A DNA stretch of 64,000 nt from Ga0074130 sp035565355 (GTDB lineage: Bacteria; Pseudomonadota; Gammaproteobacteria; Burkholderiales; Rhodocyclaceae). The stretch covers positions 8,387-72,386 of the forward strand of contig DATMSM010000044.1 of assembly GCA_035565355.1 (NCBI GenBank), in the 5' to 3' direction. The position numbers and the translations under genes were made by a program. A model generated the notes under the pieces. That model did no database searches. It worked only from the letters and a program-made list of their open reading frames with translations, and was not told the origin of the DNA. Positions 46,550 through 57,245 of the stretch are shown here, one piece after another. The first letter of the stretch is position 1. Each line of letters begins with the position of its first letter.

Positions 46550-47329
46550 ATGGATTTTGGCTATTCAGTTGCAGGTTTCATTGTCGGCGCCATCGTCGGC
46601 CTGACGGGTGTCGGCGGCGGTTCGCTGATGACGCCCCTGCTCGTGCTGATGTTCGGCATCCACCCGGCCAAGGCCGTGGGTACCGACCTGCTCTACGCCG
46701 CCATCACCAAATCCGGCGGTACCTGGGTGCATGCCAGGAAGGGTACGGTGGACTGGAAAATCACCGGCCTGCTCGCCGCCGGCAGCATGCCCGCCACCGT
46801 CATCACCCTGCTGCTGGTGCACTTCTATGCGCCGGGCGGCTTCGGCAATGCGACCCACCTTATCTCCGTAGCGCTGGGTATTGCGTTGCTGTTGACCGCG
46901 CTTTCGCTGATCTTCCGCACCAAGCTGCTGACCTGGGCGCAATCGCGCCAGCGCACGCCGCGCAGCCAGAAGGCGACCGACCGCTTGACCATCCTTACCG
47001 GTCTTATCCTCGGCGTACTCGTTTCGCTGTCTTCCGTGGGCGCGGGCGCCCTGGGCGTCACTGCCCTGCTGTTTTTGTATCCGACGCTGCCAACGGTTAA
47101 AATCGTGGGTTCGGACATTGCCCATGCCGTGCCCTTGACCCTGGTCGCGGGCATCGGTCACTGGTTCATGGGCAGTGTGGATTTTGAACTGCTGGGGGCG
47201 CTGCTGGTCGGCTCCCTGCCCGGCATCTATCTCGGCAGCCATCTGGCCGTTCGCATTCCGGAAAAAGTATTGCGTCCCAGTCTTGCCGCCATTCTGCTCT
47301 TCACCGGCAGCAAGCTGCTGGCGAACTAG
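46550..47329 (+). CDS. TauE/SafE-family membrane transporter (sulfite/sulfonate type)
   Basis: 259 residues with eight hydrophobic segments and the internal repeat of the family: GFIVGAIVGLTGVGGGSLMTPLLVLMFG and LILGVLVSLSSVGAGALGVTALLFLYP, each with a Gly-rich re-entrant motif. TauE/SafE proteins move sulfite, sulfonates or similar anions. It lies 31 bases before cysI, so it may import sulfate or export excess sulfite during assimilation. No CysTWA/SulP transporter is present in the window. Confidence 0.88.
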   Translation: MDFGYSVAGFIVGAIVGLTGVGGGSLMTPLLVLMFGIHPAKAVGTDLLYAAITKSGGTWVHARKGTVDWKITGLLAAGSMPATVITLLLVHFYAPGGFGNATHLISVALGIALLLTALSLIFRTKLLTWAQSRQRTPRSQKATDRLTILTGLILGVLVSLSSVGAGALGVTALLFLYPTLPTVKIVGSDIAHAVPLTLVAGIGHWFMGSVDFELLGALLVGSLPGIYLGSHLAVRIPEKVLRPSLAAILLFTGSKLLAN

Positions 47330-47360
47330 AACAGATAGAGAACACCCCAAAGGCTCTCCT

Positions 47361-49047
<1,687 letters not shown>

Positions 49048-49055
<8 letters not shown>

Positions 49056-49560
49056 GATAATCAAGCACAACAATATCGTCGACGATAGCTGGACGCTGCT
49101 TCGCCTCGCTGAAGGCGAGACGGCCGAGAGCGTGCAGCTGCCGGCCGGCGACCTCATCGTTCCCCTGGCTGTCTGGCAGGCGCGCAAGACCGAACTGCTG
49201 GCCCGACCGCAACGCGGCGTGTGGCTGGCACCGGACGAACTGGCCCAGGACATCGCCACCGACCTCGCCAACCTGCAGCTCGTCGCCATCGACTTTCCGC
49301 AGTTTGCCGACGGCCGCGGCTATTCCACCGCCGCCCTGCTGCGCAGCCGCTTCGGCTGGCGTGGCGAACTGCGCGCCATCGGCGAGGTGCTCCGGGACCA
49401 GCTCTTCTATCTGCACCGCGTCGGCTTCGATGCCTATGCGATTCGCGAAGGCAAGGACATCGAGGACGCGCTGAAAGCGCTTAACGACTTCTCCGAAACC
49501 TATCAGGCCGCCGTGGATGAACCACTGCCCCTGTTCCGTCGCCGCGGCCGCGCCGCCTGA
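49048..49560 (+). CDS. DUF934 family protein
   Basis: 170 residues from ATG 49048, overlapping cysI. Motifs FPQFADGRGYSTAALLRSRFGWRGELRAIGEVLRD (given in parts: FPQFADGRGYS, LLRSRFGWRGELRA, VLRDQLFYL) define DUF934. The family is nearly always encoded between cysI and cysH in proteobacteria. Its biochemical role is unknown to me; an accessory role in sulfite reduction is inferred. Confidence 0.9.
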
Positions 49561-49568
49561 GCCTGAAC

Positions 49569-50288
49569 ATGCCGGACGCAAGACTCAAGGCCAAAAATCA
49601 TGCGCTGCCGCCTGAAAAGGTGGAAGCAGCACTGACCCTGCTGCGCCAGGTGGCCAGCGACTATTCGCCGGCCACTTTCGCCAACAGCCTCGGCGCCGAG
49701 GACATGGTGCTGACGGACATGATCCTGCGCGAGAAGATCGCGCTGGAGATCTTCCTGCTCGACACCGGCCGCCTGCCCATCGAAACCTACGATCTGCTCG
49801 CCGCCGTCGAAAAGCGCTACGGCACCACCTTCAAGGTCTATTACCCCAAGCACGATCTGGTCGAGGAGTATGTGCGTACGCATGGCATCAATGCCTTCTA
49901 CGAGTCCATCGATCTGCGCAAGGGCTGCTGCTACGTGCGCAAGGTGGAACCGCTGGGCCGCGCCCTGGCCGGCAAGAAGGCCTGGGTGACGGGCCTGCGC
50001 GCCGAACAGGCGGCCACGCGCAGCGGCCTGCCCTTGCACGAGAAGGACGCGGGCAACGGACTGGAGAAATTCAATCCGCTCGCCGACTGGAGCGAAAAGG
50101 ATGTGTGGGCCTATATCGCCCAGTACGACGTGCCGTACAACGCCCTGCACGACAAGTTCTACCCCAGCATCGGCTGTGCGCCGTGCACCCGCTCGGTCAC
50201 GCCGGGCGAGGACATACGCTCAGGTCGTTGGTGGTGGGAATCGCCCGAACTGAAAGAGTGCGGTCTGCACGTGAAGAAGTCGGCCTGA
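49569..50288 (+). CDS. cysH: Adenylylsulfate (APS) reductase, assimilatory CysH type
   Basis: 239 residues. PP-loop-like ATP/nucleotide region TFANSLGAEDMVLTD, then the iron-sulfur cysteines KGCCYVRKVEP and SIGCAPCTRSV that distinguish APS reductases from PAPS reductases, and the C-terminal catalytic Cys in ECGLHVK. Using APS directly removes the need for APS kinase, and no cysC is present. Nine bases after DUF934. Confidence 0.94.
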   Translation: MPDARLKAKNHALPPEKVEAALTLLRQVASDYSPATFANSLGAEDMVLTDMILREKIALEIFLLDTGRLPIETYDLLAAVEKRYGTTFKVYYPKHDLVEEYVRTHGINAFYESIDLRKGCCYVRKVEPLGRALAGKKAWVTGLRAEQAATRSGLPLHEKDAGNGLEKFNPLADWSEKDVWAYIAQYDVPYNALHDKFYPSIGCAPCTRSVTPGEDIRSGRWWWESPELKECGLHVKKSA

Positions 50289-50328
50289 GACGCGGTCAAA
50301 AAACTGCGGCAAAAACGGAAAAGCAAAG

Positions 50329-51240
50329 ATGAAAACCATGAGTAAAACACTCTCCCATCTCGACTGGCTCGAAGCCGAAGCCATCCACATCATGCGCGAG
50401 GTCGCTGGCCAGTGCGCCAACCCGGCCCTGCTCTTCTCCGGCGGCAAGGACTCGGTCTGCCTGCTGCGCCTCGCCGAAAAAGCTTTCCGCCCGGGCCGCT
50501 TCCCCTTCCCGCTGGTGCATATCGACACCGGCCACAACTACAAGGAAGTGACCGACTTCCGCGACAAGCGTGCCGCCGAACTCGGCGAGCGCCTGATCGT
50601 GCGCTCGGTCGAAGACTCGATGAAGCGCGGTACCGTCGTGCTGAAGTCGGAGCTAGAACCGCGCAACAAGCACCAGTCGGTGACGCTGCTGGAAACCATC
50701 GCCGAGTTCGAGTTCGACGCCTGTATCGGCGGTGCCCGCCGCGATGAGGAAAAGGCCCGCGCCAAGGAGCGCATCTTCTCCTTCCGCGACGAGTTCGGCC
50801 AATGGGACCCGAAGAACCAGCGCCCCGAGCTTTGGGACCTGTACAACGCGCGCGCCTTCAAGGGCGAAAACATCCGCGCCTTCCCGATCTCGAACTGGAC
50901 CGAACTGGACGTGTGGCAATACATCGAGCGCGAAGGCCTCGAACTGCCGTCGATCTACTTCGCCCACCAGCGCCAGATCGTCAAGAAGAACGGCCTGCTG
51001 CAACCGGTGACCGAGGTGACCCCGATCAAGGACGGCGACGTGGCAGAAACCATGACCGTGCGTTTCCGCACCGTCGGCGACATCACCTGCACGGCACCGG
51101 TCGAATCGGATGCCAGCAACATCCGCCAGATCATTGAAGAAACCGCGGCAACCACCGTGACCGAGCGCGGCCAGACGCGTCTGGACGACCAGACCTCGGA
51201 AGCCTCAATGGAACAACGCAAGAAGGAAGGGTATTTCTAA
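50329..51240 (+). CDS. cysD: Sulfate adenylyltransferase subunit 2
   Basis: 303 residues. PP-loop ALLFSGGKDSVCLLRLAEKAF, then FPFPLVHIDTGHNYKEV, CIGGARRDEEKARAKERIFS and NWTELDVWQYIEREGLELPSIYFAHQR. It forms ATP sulfurylase with CysN, making APS from sulfate and ATP. A second in-frame ATG lies three codons in. The stop overlaps the cysN ATG by one base (TAATG). Confidence 0.97.
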   Translation: MKTMSKTLSHLDWLEAEAIHIMREVAGQCANPALLFSGGKDSVCLLRLAEKAFRPGRFPFPLVHIDTGHNYKEVTDFRDKRAAELGERLIVRSVEDSMKRGTVVLKSELEPRNKHQSVTLLETIAEFEFDACIGGARRDEEKARAKERIFSFRDEFGQWDPKNQRPELWDLYNARAFKGENIRAFPISNWTELDVWQYIEREGLELPSIYFAHQRQIVKKNGLLQPVTEVTPIKDGDVAETMTVRFRTVGDITCTAPVESDASNIRQIIEETAATTVTERGQTRLDDQTSEASMEQRKKEGYF

Positions 51241-52532
51241 TGGGCGCTAATGAAATTCAAGATCGCGGCGTACTGCGCTTTCTGACCTGCGGCAGCGTCG
51301 ACGACGGCAAGAGCACGCTGATCGGCCGCCTGCTGTTCGACACCAAAACCATCCTGGTCGATACGCTCAACGCCATCGAGCGCACCTCCAAGAAGCGCGG
51401 CATGGAAGCGGTGGACCTGTCCCTGCTTACCGACGGCCTGCAGGCCGAGCGCGAGCAGGGCATCACCATCGACGTGGCCTACCGCTACTACAGCACCGGC
51501 ACGCGCAAGTACATCATCGCCGATGCGCCGGGCCACGAGCAGTACACCCGCAACATGGTGACTGCCGCCTCGACCGCCAACCTCGCCATCATCCTCATCG
51601 ATGCGCGCAAGGGCATGCTGACGCAGACGCGTCGCCACTCCTACCTGGCCAACCTGGTCGGTATTCCGCATCTGCTGGTTGCCATCAACAAGATGGACCT
51701 CGTCGATTACGACCAGGCCGTGTTCGAGAAGATCAAGGCCGAATACCTCGCATTCGCCCAGCAGATCGGTCTCAAGGATGTGCGCTTCATCCCTATGTCG
51801 GCGCTGAATGGCGACATGATCGTGGATCGTGGCGACAAGCTGGACTGGTACGATGGTCCGACCCTGCTCGAAATTCTCGAAGCGGCGCCCTGCGCCCACG
51901 GTGAAAACGGTGGCGACCGCGATGAGCGCTTCCGCTTCCCGGTGCAGTTCGTGTGCCGCCCGCACGACTCCGCCAACCCCGAGCTGCACGACTATCGCGG
52001 CTTCATGGGACGCATCTCGTCCGGCTTCATCGCCAAGGGCGATGCCGTGACCGTGCTGCCCTCGGGCGCGACCAGCACGGTCAAGGACATCCAGATCTAC
52101 GGCGAATCGCTGGCCGAAGCGCATGCCGATCAGTCGGTAACCCTCCTGTTGGAGGATGAAGTCGATATCTCGCGCGGCGACATGATCGTCAAGAGCGCTG
52201 CGCAACCGACCACCACCAAGCAGATCGAGGCCGTGCTGTGCTGGCTGTCGGAAACACCGCTGGATAAGGCGCGCAAATATGTCGTGCGCCACACCACGCG
52301 CGAATCCAAGGCCATCCTGGCCGGCATCGAATACCGTCTCGACATCAACACGCTGGAAAAACAGGGCGCCGACAAGCTGGCGGTAAACGACATCGCCAAG
52401 GTGACGATCAAGCTGGCCCAGCCGCTGGCCATCGATCCTTACTCGGAGAACCGTGCCACCGGCGCTTTCATCGTCATTGATGAGTCAACCAACAACACGG
52501 TGGGTGCCGGCATGATTTTGAACGCCGCTTAA
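51240..52532 (+). CDS. cysN: Sulfate adenylyltransferase subunit 1 (GTPase)
   Basis: 430 residues. G1 TCGSVDDGKSTLIGRLL, G2 region EREQGITIDVAYRYY, G3 DAPGHEQYT, G4 NKMDLVDYD, followed by two beta-barrel domains. GTP hydrolysis drives APS synthesis. No C-terminal APS kinase domain, in keeping with the APS-type CysH. The last codons form half of a 34-base perfect palindrome that spans the stop. Confidence 0.97.
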   Translation: MGANEIQDRGVLRFLTCGSVDDGKSTLIGRLLFDTKTILVDTLNAIERTSKKRGMEAVDLSLLTDGLQAEREQGITIDVAYRYYSTGTRKYIIADAPGHEQYTRNMVTAASTANLAIILIDARKGMLTQTRRHSYLANLVGIPHLLVAINKMDLVDYDQAVFEKIKAEYLAFAQQIGLKDVRFIPMSALNGDMIVDRGDKLDWYDGPTLLEILEAAPCAHGENGGDRDERFRFPVQFVCRPHDSANPELHDYRGFMGRISSGFIAKGDAVTVLPSGATSTVKDIQIYGESLAEAHADQSVTLLLEDEVDISRGDMIVKSAAQPTTTKQIEAVLCWLSETPLDKARKYVVRHTTRESKAILAGIEYRLDINTLEKQGADKLAVNDIAKVTIKLAQPLAIDPYSENRATGAFIVIDESTNNTVGAGMILNAA

Positions 52533-52547
52533 GCGGCGTTCAAAATC
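52514..52547. repeat. Perfect 34-base palindrome spanning the cysN stop codon
   Basis: Positions 52514-52530 are the exact reverse complement of 52531-52547; the TAA stop (52530-52532) sits at the centre. As RNA it would form a 15-16 bp hairpin without a T tract. It may end or stabilise the cys transcript. Confidence 0.8.
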
Positions 52548-52590
52548 ACAGCTAAGCACTCCCTCCCCCGCCCCGTCCGGGGCTCGCATT

Positions 52591-52666
52591 GCACTGCTCG
52601 CCCGCTCATGCGGCGCAAAGCAGTGCTTTGCGAATTCCCGCCTTCGCCCCACATGGAAGGGGCGAA
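52591..52666. repeat. Two further inverted repeats between cysN and dsbB
   Basis: GCACTGCT (52591-52598) with AGCAGTGC (52619-52626), and TTCGCCCC (52643-52650) with GGGGCGAA (52659-52666). Together with the cysN palindrome they fill most of the 185-base gap. No gene or promoter motif is clear. Confidence 0.5.
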
Positions 52667-52717
52667 ACCGGTCGGTCCGCTCTTCGCCGATACGGTCAAG
52701 TCGCGTAAGATTGCCGC

Positions 52718-53215
52718 ATGAAGCTGCTCACGCCCACACGCATCTTTGTTCTGACCTTCCTGGCCGGTGCCGGTCTGGTTGGCGGCGGCTTGTATCTGGC
52801 CAAGACGCTCAATCTGGCGGCCTGCCCGCTGTGCATTTTGCAGCGCATGGTGTATCTGGCGCTGGCGCTCTCCTCCCTGATCGGCCTAGTACTGTCACGC
52901 TGCCGCCTGTCGCAGGTGCTGGTCGCGCTCGGCAATAGCGGGCTGGCCGGACTGGGCGCCTTTATCGCCGGCTACCAAGTCTGGCTGCAGCGCTTCGCCA
53001 CCGACATCAGTTGCACCGCCAACGCTCCCTGGTGGGAAGAGTTTGTTTACTGGGCCGGGGAGAAAGTCCCGCCTCTGTTCGAGGCGACGGGCCTGTGTTC
53101 GGAAGCCGGCTGGAAGTTCCTCGGCCTCGCCATCGCCGACTGGTCGCTGCTGGCCTTCAGCGGCCTGCTGCTACTGTCGCTGCTTGCCTTCGCCAAGATC
53201 CTGCGCGGCAGATAA
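52718..53215 (+). CDS. dsbB: Disulfide bond formation protein DsbB
   Basis: 165 residues with four membrane helices. The first periplasmic loop has the redox pair CPLC in NLAACPLCILQRMVY; the second has the Cys pair of ISCTANAPW and TGLCSEAG. It reoxidises DsbA and passes electrons to quinone. The secreted four-cysteine protein of the pilin locus is a possible client. Confidence 0.94.
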   Translation: MKLLTPTRIFVLTFLAGAGLVGGGLYLAKTLNLAACPLCILQRMVYLALALSSLIGLVLSRCRLSQVLVALGNSGLAGLGAFIAGYQVWLQRFATDISCTANAPWWEEFVYWAGEKVPPLFEATGLCSEAGWKFLGLAIADWSLLAFSGLLLLSLLAFAKILRGR

Positions 53216-53278
53216 ACGCCCGCCGCGCCGCGATTTGGCGGAAAATTGCAGCATTCGCCAATCAAGAGCGTTACCCCG

Positions 53279-54085
53279 ATGAGTAGTACCTATCCCGTTT
53301 TTCGTCTTCACCCCGCGCCTAGCACCGAGGCTGAACGGCTGATCGCGAAAATTGACGCCGTCCTTCCCCAGACGCAGTGCACCAAGTGCGGCTATGACGG
53401 CTGTCGCCCCTATGCCGAGGCCATTGCGCGCGGCGAGGCCGACATCAATCAGTGCCCGCCCGGCGGCGACCATGGCATTCATGTGCTGGCCGAGCTGCTG
53501 GACAAGCAATACAAGCCGCTGAACCCGGCCAATGGCTTCGAGCAGCCACGTATGGTGGCCTTCATCGACGAGCCGATCTGTATCGGCTGCACCTTGTGCA
53601 TTCAGGCCTGCCCGGTCGATGCCATCGTCGGCGCCGCCAAGCTGATGCACACCATCGTTCCCGACCTCTGCTCCGGCTGCGACCTCTGCGTTGCGCCCTG
53701 CCCGGTCGACTGCATCAGCATGCAGCCCGTCACCGCCGAGGAACTGGCACTGGATCGCAGCGAACAATGGCGCAGCCAGCATGAATTCCTTTTGTTTCGC
53801 GAGCAACGCAACAAGGAAGAAAAGAGCAAACCCGTCGGTGCTAAAGCACCGACCTCGCCGGCTGATGCCGGCATCGCCGAACCGTCCGCCCCCTCATCGG
53901 CTGTAGCAGCAGCGGCCGATCTGATGCCACTGGATGCAAAGCGCGCTCTGATCGCCGCCGCCATGGAGCGCGCGCGCCAACAGCGCGAGGCGGCCGCGCC
54001 GCAGAACACTGACAATCTCAGCGATGCCACACGCGCGGAAATCGAAGCCATCGAAGCGCGACGCAAGAAGAACGAGAACAGCTGA
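53279..54085 (+). CDS. RsxB/RnfB-like ferredoxin protein
   Basis: 268 residues from ATG 53279. The Fe-S domain is [18 protein letters not shown] with INQCPPGG, followed by two 4Fe-4S motifs, [16 protein letters not shown] and [17 protein letters not shown]. coli RsxB has an N-terminal membrane helix; here it is missing, and a 90-residue Ala/Glu/Arg-rich tail is added. No other rsx/rnf gene is nearby, but nth follows, as in the E. coli rsx-nth order. A soluble electron carrier is likely. Confidence 0.9.
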   Translation: MSSTYPVFRLHPAPSTEAERLIAKIDAVLPQTQCTKCGYDGCRPYAEAIARGEADINQCPPGGDHGIHVLAELLDKQYKPLNPANGFEQPRMVAFIDEPICIGCTLCIQACPVDAIVGAAKLMHTIVPDLCSGCDLCVAPCPVDCISMQPVTAEELALDRSEQWRSQHEFLLFREQRNKEEKSKPVGAKAPTSPADAGIAEPSAPSSAVAAAADLMPLDAKRALIAAAMERARQQREAAAPQNTDNLSDATRAEIEAIEARRKKNENS

Positions 54086-54091
54086 GCCCAG

Positions 54092-54730
54092 ATGAATCCC
54101 CAAACGCGATACGAAATCTTCAAGCGTCTCGCCAAGTCGATTCCCGAGCCGGAAACCGAACTGGAATATGAAACGCCCTACCAACTGCTGGTCGCGGTCG
54201 TGCTCTCGGCCCAGGCCACGGACAAGGGGGTGAATATCGCCACGCGGCCCCTGTTCAAGAAGGCGCCGACGCCCGAGCAGATGGTCAAACTGGGTCTGGA
54301 AGGTATTACCGAAGCGGTCAAGACCATAGGCCTGTTCCGCACCAAGGCCAAGAATGTGCTGGCGCTGTCCGAACTGTTGATCGCTCACCATGGCAGCCAG
54401 GTGCCGGATGACCGCGACGCCCTGGAAGCCCTGCCGGGTGTTGGCCGCAAGACGGCCAATGTCATACTCAACACCATCTTCGGCCATCCGACTATCGCGG
54501 TGGATACGCACATCTTCCGCTTCGCCAATCGCACCAGAATTGCACCGGGCAAGGATGTGCGCGCGGTCGAGGACAAGCTGATCAAGGTGGTGCCCAAGGA
54601 CTTCCTCGTCGATGCGCACCACCTGATGATCCTGCATGGCCGCTACGTGTGCAAGGCACGCACGCCCGAATGCTTTCGCTGCGTCATCAATGACCTGTGC
54701 GAATTCAAAGAGAAAAATCTGGAGTACTGA
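54092..54730 (+). CDS. nth: Endonuclease III
   Basis: 212 residues. Helix-hairpin-helix LPGVGRKTANVIL with the catalytic Lys, the catalytic Asp in AVDTHIFRFANR, and the 4Fe-4S loop CKARTPECFRCVINDLC (C-x6-C-x2-C-x5-C). It removes oxidised pyrimidines from DNA and cuts abasic sites. Six bases after the RsxB-like gene. Confidence 0.97.
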   Translation: MNPQTRYEIFKRLAKSIPEPETELEYETPYQLLVAVVLSAQATDKGVNIATRPLFKKAPTPEQMVKLGLEGITEAVKTIGLFRTKAKNVLALSELLIAHHGSQVPDDRDALEALPGVGRKTANVILNTIFGHPTIAVDTHIFRFANRTRIAPGKDVRAVEDKLIKVVPKDFLVDAHHLMILHGRYVCKARTPECFRCVINDLCEFKEKNLEY

Positions 54731-54736
54731 AATCCA

Positions 54737-55165
54737 ATGAGCCTCTTCAATCCCACCCGTGATCAAGTCCGCCTCTTCTTCATCGACGCCTGGAAGAAGG
54801 AGCGCGAAGGCCTGCCGCAGACGCCGCTGGAAATGCAGGCCTCGACCTTCGTGAAATGGCATCCGGAATATCATGCCCTGCTCGAGGCACCGGACGCGCT
54901 AACGCGCGAATGGACACCCGAAGACGGCGAGACCAACCCCTTCCTGCATCTGTCCATGCATCTGGCCATCTACGAACAGTTGCAGATCGACCAGCCGCCC
55001 GGCCTGCGCGACGCCTTCACAAAACTCTGCGACAAGCACGGCAACCAGCACGATGCTTTCCACGACGTACTCGAATGCCTGGGTGAGACAATGTGGCAGG
55101 CCCAACGTAGCGGCCAGCCGCCGGACAGCGCCGCCTATGTCGAATGCGTGCGGATGAAGCTATAA
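54737..55165 (+). CDS. DUF1841 family protein
   Basis: 142 residues, six bases after nth. MSLFNPTRDQVRLFFIDAW, EWTPEDGETNPFLHLSMHLAIYEQ and GLRDAFTKLCDKHGNQHDAFHDVLECLGE are the conserved parts. The family is common in beta- and gammaproteobacteria. Function unknown; the conserved His/Glu residues hint at metal binding. Confidence 0.88.
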   Translation: MSLFNPTRDQVRLFFIDAWKKEREGLPQTPLEMQASTFVKWHPEYHALLEAPDALTREWTPEDGETNPFLHLSMHLAIYEQLQIDQPPGLRDAFTKLCDKHGNQHDAFHDVLECLGETMWQAQRSGQPPDSAAYVECVRMKL

Positions 55166-55202
55166 ACAAGACCTGAGCGCCAACCCAGCCCGAGGACTCA
55201 TC

Positions 55203-56045
55203 ATGCGTTTCGAAGGAAGCTCGACCTACGTTGCCACGCCGGATCTGATGCTTGCGGTCAATGCCGCCATCACCCTGCAGCGCCCCTTGCTGATCAAGGG
55301 TGAGCCAGGCACCGGCAAGACCATGCTGGCTGAGGAGGTTGCCGCCGCGCTGAGCAAGCCGCTGTTCCAGTGGCATATCAAGTCGACGACCAAGGCGCAG
55401 CAGGGACTCTACGAATATGACGCTGTCTCGCGCCTGCGTGACTCGCAACTGGGCGATGATCGCGTCAGGGATATCCGCAACTACATCGTCAAAGGCACGC
55501 TGTGGCAAGCCTTTGAATCCGACCAGCAGGCCGTAGTCCTGATCGATGAGGTCGACAAGGCCGACATCGAGTTCCCCAACGACCTGCTGCGCGAACTCGA
55601 TCGCATGGAGTTCACCTGCTACGAGACGCACGAGACGATCAAGGCCAGGCACCGGCCGCTGATCATCATCACGTCAAACAACGAGAAGGAACTGCCGGAT
55701 GCCTTTCTGCGTCGCTGCTTCTTCCACTACATCAGCTTTCCGGACCGGGAAACGATGGCAAAGATCGTCGAGGTGCATTTCCCCAAGCTCAAGCAGGAAT
55801 TGCTGCGCGAGGCGCTGGAGGTGTTTTTCGACATCCGTCAGGTACCCGGGCTGAAGAAGAAGCCTTCGACCTCCGAGCTCATCGACTGGCTGAAGCTGAT
55901 GGTGGCCGAGGACATTCCGGCCGATGCCTTGCGCAGCGCCGACCGCCGCACCGTCATCCCGCCGCTGGCCGGCGCCCTGCTCAAGAACGAGCAGGATGTG
56001 CATCTCTTCGAGCGACTGGCTTTCATGAGCCGCGCCGGCAAGTAA
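55203..56045 (+). CDS. MoxR-family AAA+ ATPase
   Basis: 280 residues. Walker A LIKGEPGTGKTMLAEEVA, Walker B AVVLIDEVDKADIEFPNDLL, sensor 1 IIITSNNEKELPDAFLRRCFF, and a helical lid. MoxR ATPases work with VWA-domain partners to mature or remodel protein complexes. The VWA gene follows after 10 bases. The client complex is not evident here. Confidence 0.93.
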   Translation: MRFEGSSTYVATPDLMLAVNAAITLQRPLLIKGEPGTGKTMLAEEVAAALSKPLFQWHIKSTTKAQQGLYEYDAVSRLRDSQLGDDRVRDIRNYIVKGTLWQAFESDQQAVVLIDEVDKADIEFPNDLLRELDRMEFTCYETHETIKARHRPLIIITSNNEKELPDAFLRRCFFHYISFPDRETMAKIVEVHFPKLKQELLREALEVFFDIRQVPGLKKKPSTSELIDWLKLMVAEDIPADALRSADRRTVIPPLAGALLKNEQDVHLFERLAFMSRAGK

Positions 56046-56055
56046 GGACACCGCG

Positions 56056-57231
56056 GTGCTGATCGACTTCTTTCTGCACCTGAAGAACAAGCAACTGCCG
56101 GTCTCGACCAAGGAGTTCCTAACCCTGCTCGAAGCCATGCAGGCGGGTTTGTCGAATCACAATATCGACGACTTCTACATCCTGTCACGCGCCTGCCTGG
56201 TCAAGGACGAAAAGCACTACGACAGGTTCGATCTCGCCTTTGGCGAGTACTTCAAGGGCGTGGCAGCCCTTCCGGGCATGGCCGATGCCATCCCCGAAGA
56301 TTGGCTCAAGTACATCAGCAGCCGCTATCTCAGCGAAGAGGCCAAAGCTGCGCTGGAAAGAATGGGCCTGGACAAGCTGCTCGAAGAATTCCAGAAGCGC
56401 ATGGACGAACAGAAGGGCCGCCACCAGGGCGGCAACAAATGGATAGGCACCGGCGGTTCCAGCCCCTTTGGTCACAGTGGCTACCATCCGGAAGGCATAC
56501 GCGTGGGCGGGGAATCAGCCGGCCACCGCACTGCCATCAAGGTCTGGGAAAACCGCGAATTCAGGAACCTCGACGACACGCTGGAGCTGGGTACGCGCAA
56601 CATCAAGGTGGCGCTCAAAACCCTGCGCAAATTCGCACGCAGCGGCGCGGCCGACGAGCTCGACCTGGAAGGCACCATCACCAGTACCGCGCGCAATGCC
56701 GGCTGGCTGGATCTCCGCATGCGGCCGGAACGGCGCAATGCGATCAAGGTGCTGCTCTTCCTCGACGTGGGCGGATCGATGGATGACCATATCCTGCAGT
56801 GCGAGGAGCTTTTCTCTGCCGCGCGGCAGGAGTTCAAGCACCTGGAATACTTCTACTTCCACAACTGCATCTACGACCATGTCTGGCGCGACAACCGGCG
56901 CCGCCGCACCGAGGCGATTCCGCTGCACGACGTGCTGCACAAGTACGGCAGCGACTACAAGCTGATCATCGTCGGCGACGCCAGCATGGCGCCCAGCGAG
57001 ATCCTTCATCCCAACGGTAGCGTCGAATACAACAACGCCGAATCAGGCCAGACCTGGATGAGGCGTCTGCTCAGCACCTATCCCCACGCCGTATGGCTGA
57101 ACCCGGAACCCGGGCACATGTGGCAATACACCCGCTCGATCGGCCTCATGCAGGAGCTCATGCAGGGGCGCATGTACCCGCTGACCCTCGACGGTCTGGG
57201 CAGCGCCATGCAGGAACTCAGGAGAAAGTAG
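56056..57231 (+). CDS. VWA-domain protein (CoxE-like partner of MoxR)
   Basis: 391 residues from GTG 56056. The N-terminal helical region (about 1-170) precedes a VWA domain with the MIDAS-like LLFLDVGGSMDDH, where DxGxS replaces the canonical DxSxS, a variant also known in this family. FYFHNCIYDHVW and LIIVGDASMAPSEIL follow. The Gly-rich linker GTGGSSPFGHSGYHPEGIRVGG (in parts GTGGSSPFGHSG, YHPEGIRVGG) joins the two. It should act with the adjacent MoxR ATPase. Confidence 0.92.
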   Translation: MLIDFFLHLKNKQLPVSTKEFLTLLEAMQAGLSNHNIDDFYILSRACLVKDEKHYDRFDLAFGEYFKGVAALPGMADAIPEDWLKYISSRYLSEEAKAALERMGLDKLLEEFQKRMDEQKGRHQGGNKWIGTGGSSPFGHSGYHPEGIRVGGESAGHRTAIKVWENREFRNLDDTLELGTRNIKVALKTLRKFARSGAADELDLEGTITSTARNAGWLDLRMRPERRNAIKVLLFLDVGGSMDDHILQCEELFSAARQEFKHLEYFYFHNCIYDHVWRDNRRRRTEAIPLHDVLHKYGSDYKLIIVGDASMAPSEILHPNGSVEYNNAESGQTWMRRLLSTYPHAVWLNPEPGHMWQYTRSIGLMQELMQGRMYPLTLDGLGSAMQELRRK

Positions 57232-57245
57232 CCCGGGCGCCGCGC

